20,569 nucleotides of DNA from an uncultured Comamonadaceae bacterium (lineage in GTDB: Bacteria; Pseudomonadota; Gammaproteobacteria; Burkholderiales; Burkholderiaceae): contig CAMLSD010000088.1 in assembly GCA_946482595.1 (NCBI GenBank), positions 1 through 20,569 of the forward strand, given 5' to 3'. Shown here piece by piece: positions 17,607 through 20,569 of this stretch. The notes under the pieces are model-generated. The model ran no database searches. It was not told where the DNA came from and was given only the letters and a program-made list of their open reading frames with translations. The stretch's first letter is position 1; every line of letters begins with the position of its first letter. The position numbers and the translations under genes were made by a program.

Positions 17607-18842
17607 CTACTCGGCCGCGGCAGCCAGCCGGCCAATCTCGGGCCAGCGGTGATGCAGGAAGATCCAGGCGACCAGCCCCACGCTCATCATCAGCAGCGAG
17701 GCCAGCGCCAGGGCCACGGTGGAATGCATCACCAGCGGTGCGATGACACCGGCCACGACCCCATTGGCGGCCGAGCCGATCACGGCCTGCAGGGACGACG
17801 CCATGCCACGGCGTTCGGGGTGAAGGTCCAGCACCAGCAGCGTGACCACCGGCACCATCAGGGCCCAGCCGAAGGCGAACACCGCGATCGGCAGCAGCGC
17901 CCAGGACACGTGCGGCGTGAACAGCAGGTTGGCCCCGAGGTTCAGCAGCGACACGGTGAGCATCACGACAAACCCGTGGCGGATCTGCCGCTTGGGGGCG
18001 ATCCGCCCGGCCAGCCGGCCGCTGACCGAGGCACCGGCCATGATGCCGCCGATGGTGAGCACGAAAAACCAGAAGAACTCGGTCGGCCCCAGGCCCAGGT
18101 GCTCCCCCAGGAAGGCCGGCGCCGACAGCACATACAGGAACATGCCGTTGAAGGGCACGCCGCTGGCCAGCGCGAGCAGCAGGAAGCGCGGGCTTGCGCC
18201 GAGCTGCCAGTAGCCGCGCATCAGGTGGCGCACCTCGAAGGGCTGGCGGTGGCTGACATGCAGGGTTTCGGGCAGCAACTTGAAGTTCGACACCCACAGC
18301 GCGACCCCCACCGCGGTGAGGAACCAGAAGATCGCATGCCAGTCGGCATGCACGAACAGCCAGCCGCCGATGATGGGCGCGATGGCCGGCGCCACACCGA
18401 AGTAGATGGTCACCTGGGCCATCACGCGCTGCGCTTCGGCCGGCGGGAACATGTCGCGGATCACCGCACGCGACACCACGATGCCGGCGCCGGTGGACAG
18501 GCCCTGCAGCGCCCGGAAGAACACCAGTTGGCCGATGGTCTGCGACAGCGCACAACCGGCCGATGCGATCGTGAACACGGCAATGCCCCACAGCACCACG
18601 GGCCGGCGCCCGAAGCTGTCGGACAGCGCACCGTGGAACAGGTTCATGAAGGCAAAACCGAACAGATAGGCCGACAGCGTCTGCTGCATCTGCACCGGTG
18701 TGGCACCGAGCGAGCCGGCAATGCCCGAGAAGGCCGGCAGATAGGTGTCGATCGAAAACGGGCCGAGCATGCCCAGCAAGGCCAGCAGCACGGCCAGGGC
18801 CCAGCGAGGTGCCTGCCAGATCTTGTGAGCGTCGGGATTCAT
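17607..18842 (-). CDS. Bcr/CflA-like major facilitator drug resistance transporter
   Basis: This 411-residue, twelve-segment inner-membrane protein looks like a proton-driven drug exporter of the Bcr/CflA subfamily. The first helix contains GMLGPFSIDTYLPAF, the family-typical start. MFS motif A between helices 2 and 3 is GALSDSFGRRPV (71-82), and GVAPAIAPIIGGWLF (149-163) resembles the helix-5 antiporter motif of drug exporters. The second half is a normal run of hydrophobic helices ending at WIFLHHRWPEIGRLAAAAE. I chose ATG 18842 (MNPDAHKIWQ), because the open frame further upstream (to 19010) runs into the RNase P RNA. No good Shine-Dalgarno is seen. It lies about 60 bp downstream of rnpB on the same strand. 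The substrate is unknown, and nothing ties it functionally to the dcw cluster. Confidence 0.9.
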   Translation of the reverse strand: MNPDAHKIWQAPRWALAVLLALLGMLGPFSIDTYLPAFSGIAGSLGATPVQMQQTLSAYLFGFAFMNLFHGALSDSFGRRPVVLWGIAVFTIASAGCALSQTIGQLVFFRALQGLSTGAGIVVSRAVIRDMFPPAEAQRVMAQVTIYFGVAPAIAPIIGGWLFVHADWHAIFWFLTAVGVALWVSNFKLLPETLHVSHRQPFEVRHLMRGYWQLGASPRFLLLALASGVPFNGMFLYVLSAPAFLGEHLGLGPTEFFWFFVLTIGGIMAGASVSGRLAGRIAPKRQIRHGFVVMLTVSLLNLGANLLFTPHVSWALLPIAVFAFGWALMVPVVTLLVLDLHPERRGMASSLQAVIGSAANGVVAGVIAPLVMHSTVALALASLLMMSVGLVAWIFLHHRWPEIGRLAAAAE

Positions 18843-18901
18843 CAGGACGGTGGATGCGTGTCGTGGACCGGGCACGCCTGGTCGGCATGCGCTCGGTAAT
18901 G

Positions 18902-19349
18902 TGTGAAGCAAGCCGATAGGCCGGATTCTGTGCACGCCCGTCCCTTGCGGGACCTGCCGCGTGACCGTCATTCCTCTGGGCCGCCCATCGCTGATGCGGC
19001 TCGATGCCACCTACCCGCACACTCCCCGGGCCGGATCGACGTGTGCCTATTTGGTGTTGCTGCGCGTAGAGATTGCCCGTTTCACCCAGGCCGGGGCTCA
19101 CGGCCCCGGCCTGGGTGCAGCGACCTTCGGGCTTGCGCCCGGCTCCTGCTTGCGCAGGAGGATTGCGGCTCGCGCCGCAACATCGCTGACCACCCTCACC
19201 GAGGCCACCCTGGCCTGACTCGTCTCTGTTGCTCTGATCCTCGCCTCACGGCGGACAGGTGTTACCTGCTACGCTGCCCTGTGCAGTCCGGACCTTCCTC
19301 CAGTGCGGCCTTTCGGCGATTGCACCAGCGACGGTCTGGCTTGCTTCAC
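18902..19349 (-). ncRNA. rnpB: RNase P RNA (bacterial type A)
   Basis: This is the catalytic RNA of RNase P, which removes 5' leaders from tRNA precursors. On the minus strand GAAGCAAGCC (19347-19338) pairs perfectly with GGCTTGCTTC (18914-18905) as helix P1, and pairing extends to 13 bp. Conserved core segments appear in the right order: GGAGGAAGGTCCGGAC near 19301-19286, followed by AGGGCAG; then AACAGAGACGAG; CAACACCAAATAGG; GCGGGTAGGTGGC; CCCAGAGGAATGACGG; and GAATCCGGCCTATCGGC at the 3' end. At about 443-448 nt it is longer than the 377-nt E. coli RNA. The extra length is in a hairpin cluster at 19083-19188. No clear terminator follows. Ends are estimated from P1 and the -10 position. 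Confidence 0.95.
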
Positions 19350-20137
19350 ATGGCAATTATCACCGGGCGTGCGGTTTCGCGCTCGCGACGCGGGCGAAAC
19401 ACTTGCGGGTCGTCATAAAACGCGGGCTGCGCGTTGGCGGGCCACCACTGCGGCACACCCAGCACGGGCAGCGGCAGGAAGGGTTTGCCGCCCAGGTGTT
19501 CGGGTTGCAGGATGTCGTCAATGCCGGCAGCCGCGGGCAGCACCAGCACATGGGCCGTGATGGCCTTGTACGGATGCACCAGCTTTTCGAGCAGCGCGTG
19601 GCCGACCACCGTGAGCTCGGCCTGAGCCCATTGCGCGCGCAGGTCGATGAACAAGCGCGGCCAGTCGCGTGCGGCCAGCGCGGCCGTCAGTTCAGTCGGC
19701 CCGCGCAGCAGCGCGCCGTTTTCGTCGAACACGGTGAGCGCATCGCGCAGCGGGCCACGCCGCCCCTGAACGCCATCACGCGCGATCTCGCGGGCCTGCA
19801 GCGCATTGAGGCGGCACTTCAGCGCCGGCTGGACCAGCCAGACCAGCCCGTTGAGCAGGTCATGCAGATTGTTGCGCGTGGGCACCCGGGCCGTCCGCGC
19901 GATGTAGGCCTCGTAGGCCTGGCCTTCGGGCAGCTCGTCCTGGGGCACGAACTGCAGGCGGCCGGCCGGATGTGTGATCGGGCGCTGCGCCAGCGCGCGG
20001 TTCAGTGCATCCGCGACGTCGCTGCCCTGCAGCACGGCCGGCATGACCGGCTGCGCCGCCGAGCGGTAGGGCGCCAGCCAGGGCTCGGGGCGGTCAAGAC
20101 CGCAGGCCAGCGCCTGCAGGTCGGCCATCGCTGCCAT
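19346..20137 (-). CDS. DUF3025-family protein of unknown function
   Basis: The 263-residue product matches what I recall of the DUF3025 family, found mainly in beta- and gammaproteobacteria and without an assigned function. The recognisable core is PTRNNLHDLLNGLVWLVQPA (about residues 86-105), continuing KCRLNALQA, then LTVFDENGALL. No signal peptide or membrane segment is obvious, so it is probably cytoplasmic. The start is uncertain: ATGs at 20137 (MAAMADLQ) and 20128 (MADLQ) are both plausible, and no strong Shine-Dalgarno is visible. The first lies eight bases after the stop of the upstream gene, which suggests a shared transcript. Its TGA lies inside the 5' strand of rnpB helix P1, so the two genes overlap slightly. 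Confidence 0.85.
   Translation of the reverse strand: MAAMADLQALACGLDRPEPWLAPYRSAAQPVMPAVLQGSDVADALNRALAQRPITHPAGRLQFVPQDELPEGQAYEAYIARTARVPTRNNLHDLLNGLVWLVQPALKCRLNALQAREIARDGVQGRRGPLRDALTVFDENGALLRGPTELTAALAARDWPRLFIDLRAQWAQAELTVVGHALLEKLVHPYKAITAHVLVLPAAAGIDDILQPEHLGGKPFLPLPVLGVPQWWPANAQPAFYDDPQVFRPRRERETARPVIIAM
19356..19361 (-). promoter_or_regulatory. Candidate -10 element of rnpB
   Basis: GATAAT (five of six consensus bases) lies on the minus strand seven bases before the predicted RNA 5' end near 19349. No convincing -35 is seen at 16-18 bp. The element falls inside the last codons of the upstream DUF3025-type gene. Confidence 0.45.
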
Positions 20138-20145
20138 CGGCCCGG

Positions 20146-20569
20146 TCAGCGGGGCAGTTCGGGCCCGATCCACTGCACGCGGTTGGGCTGGCGCTCGGGC
20201 GTCAGGGCGAACCACTGCGGGTGTTTCTTGAACAGCTTGGTCGACGGCGCGTTCTTGGCTAGCAGCTTCACCTGGCGCAGGCGTTCGGCGGCGATACCCA
20301 GCTCGACCCAGTGGCCATCGCGCAGTTCGGGCACCGCCTCGAGGATCTGCTGCACGTCGTCGGGCAGCGGCGGCGGTGCGGGGGCCCGGCTGCTGCGCCC
20401 GGTGCGTGCGGCCGTCTTGCGGGCCGTGGTGCCGGTGCCGGTGCTGCGCCGTGTGGCCTTGGCGGCCGGCGGCGCAGGCTCGGCCTGGGCGACGGGTGGT
20501 GGCACGGGGTCTCGGGGTGCGGGTGCGGGTGCGGGTGCGGGTGCGGGTGCGGGTGCGGGTGCGGGTGCG
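20146..20569 (-). CDS. C-terminal part of an unrecognised protein with an Ala-Pro linker (cut by window edge)
   Basis: The frame is open from the right edge to a TGA at 20146. It begins with repeated Ala-Pro from the GGGTGC repeat, continues through a Pro/Ala- and then Lys/Arg/Thr-rich disordered stretch (AKATRRSTGTGTTARKTAAR), and ends in a compact segment of about 70 residues. That segment runs from PDDVQQILEAVPEL through WVELGIAAERL and APSTKLFKKHPQWFALTP to the end. The pattern of short helices with a closing KHPxWFAL strand faintly recalls a winged-helix or LOTUS-like domain, but I cannot assign a family. A GTG at 20505 could start a 119-residue version, but the open frame and linker suggest a larger protein with its N-terminal domain outside the window. 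It probably precedes the DUF3025-type gene in an operon. Confidence 0.65.
   Translation of the reverse strand, partial: APAPAPAPAPAPAPAPAPRDPVPPPVAQAEPAPPAAKATRRSTGTGTTARKTAARTGRSSRAPAPPPLPDDVQQILEAVPELRDGHWVELGIAAERLRQVKLLAKNAPSTKLFKKHPQWFALTPERQPNRVQWIGPELPR
20515..20569. repeat. GGGTGC hexanucleotide tandem repeat
   Basis: Nine perfect GGGTGC units run from 20515 to 20568 and continue beyond the window. In the minus-strand frame each unit codes for Ala-Pro. The regular G3N3 spacing on the plus strand also fits a G-quadruplex pattern. Unit number changes keep the reading frame. Confidence 0.9.

Noticed and set aside
18843..19101. Upstream extension of the transporter frame and other frames across 18903-19418
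   Set aside because: This DNA is the RNase P RNA gene; the open frames are chance readings through its GC-rich helices.
19374..19400. Inverted repeat GTTTCGC/GCGAAAC upstream of rnpB as a regulatory hairpin
   Set aside because: It falls within Arg/Glu codons of the DUF3025-type gene (RPRRERETARP) and is easily explained by codon composition.

Overview
This window is a high-GC chromosomal segment that looks like a betaproteobacterium of the order Burkholderiales. The evidence is the gene order, the long MurD, the MraZ/FtsA/FtsZ protein styles and GC-rich third codon positions; no species can be named from sequence reading alone. All supported genes lie on the minus strand, so transcription runs from high to low coordinates. 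Most of the window is core housekeeping DNA, and I do not see a convincing undescribed multi-gene system. The second-look items are local oddities inside familiar genes.

Positions 1-17353 hold a nearly complete division and cell wall (dcw) cluster in the order mraZ, rsmH, ftsL, ftsI, murE, murF, mraY, murD, ftsW, murG, murC, ddl, ftsQ, ftsA, ftsZ. The last gene, ftsZ, is cut by the left edge. Most junctions are 1-7 bp overlaps, many of the ATGA type, which suggests one long transcript with translational coupling. A good sigma70-type promoter overlaps a 10-bp-phased array of GTG(GGA/TNN) boxes just upstream of mraZ, the expected layout for MraZ autoregulation. The cluster makes the peptidoglycan precursor (MurC, MurD, MurE, MurF and Ddl in the cytoplasm; MraY and MurG at the membrane). 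It then supplies the septal machinery (FtsW and FtsI polymerise and crosslink; FtsL and FtsQ are scaffold; FtsA and FtsZ form the ring). The only large gap, between ftsW and murG (6157-6478), is filled by two 105-bp tandem repeats, each with a strong palindrome.

Positions 17607-18842 encode a Bcr/CflA-like major facilitator drug transporter. Positions about 18902-19349 are the RNase P RNA gene (rnpB), recognised by its conserved core and a perfect terminal P1 helix, and it carries an elaborate hairpin domain. Upstream of it is a DUF3025-type gene (19346-20137) whose stop codon lies in the 5' end of rnpB. Last comes the 3' part of an unknown gene (20146-20569), which enters from the right edge through a GGGTGC hexanucleotide repeat coding for Ala-Pro.

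The most notable oddities are: (1) an acidic, repeat-built insertion of about 100 residues inside MurD; (2) the 105-bp tandem palindromic repeat between ftsW and murG; (3) a roughly 200-bp patch inside rsmH with codon usage unlike the rest of the gene; (4) the promoter/operator at mraZ; (5) the hairpin cluster in rnpB.
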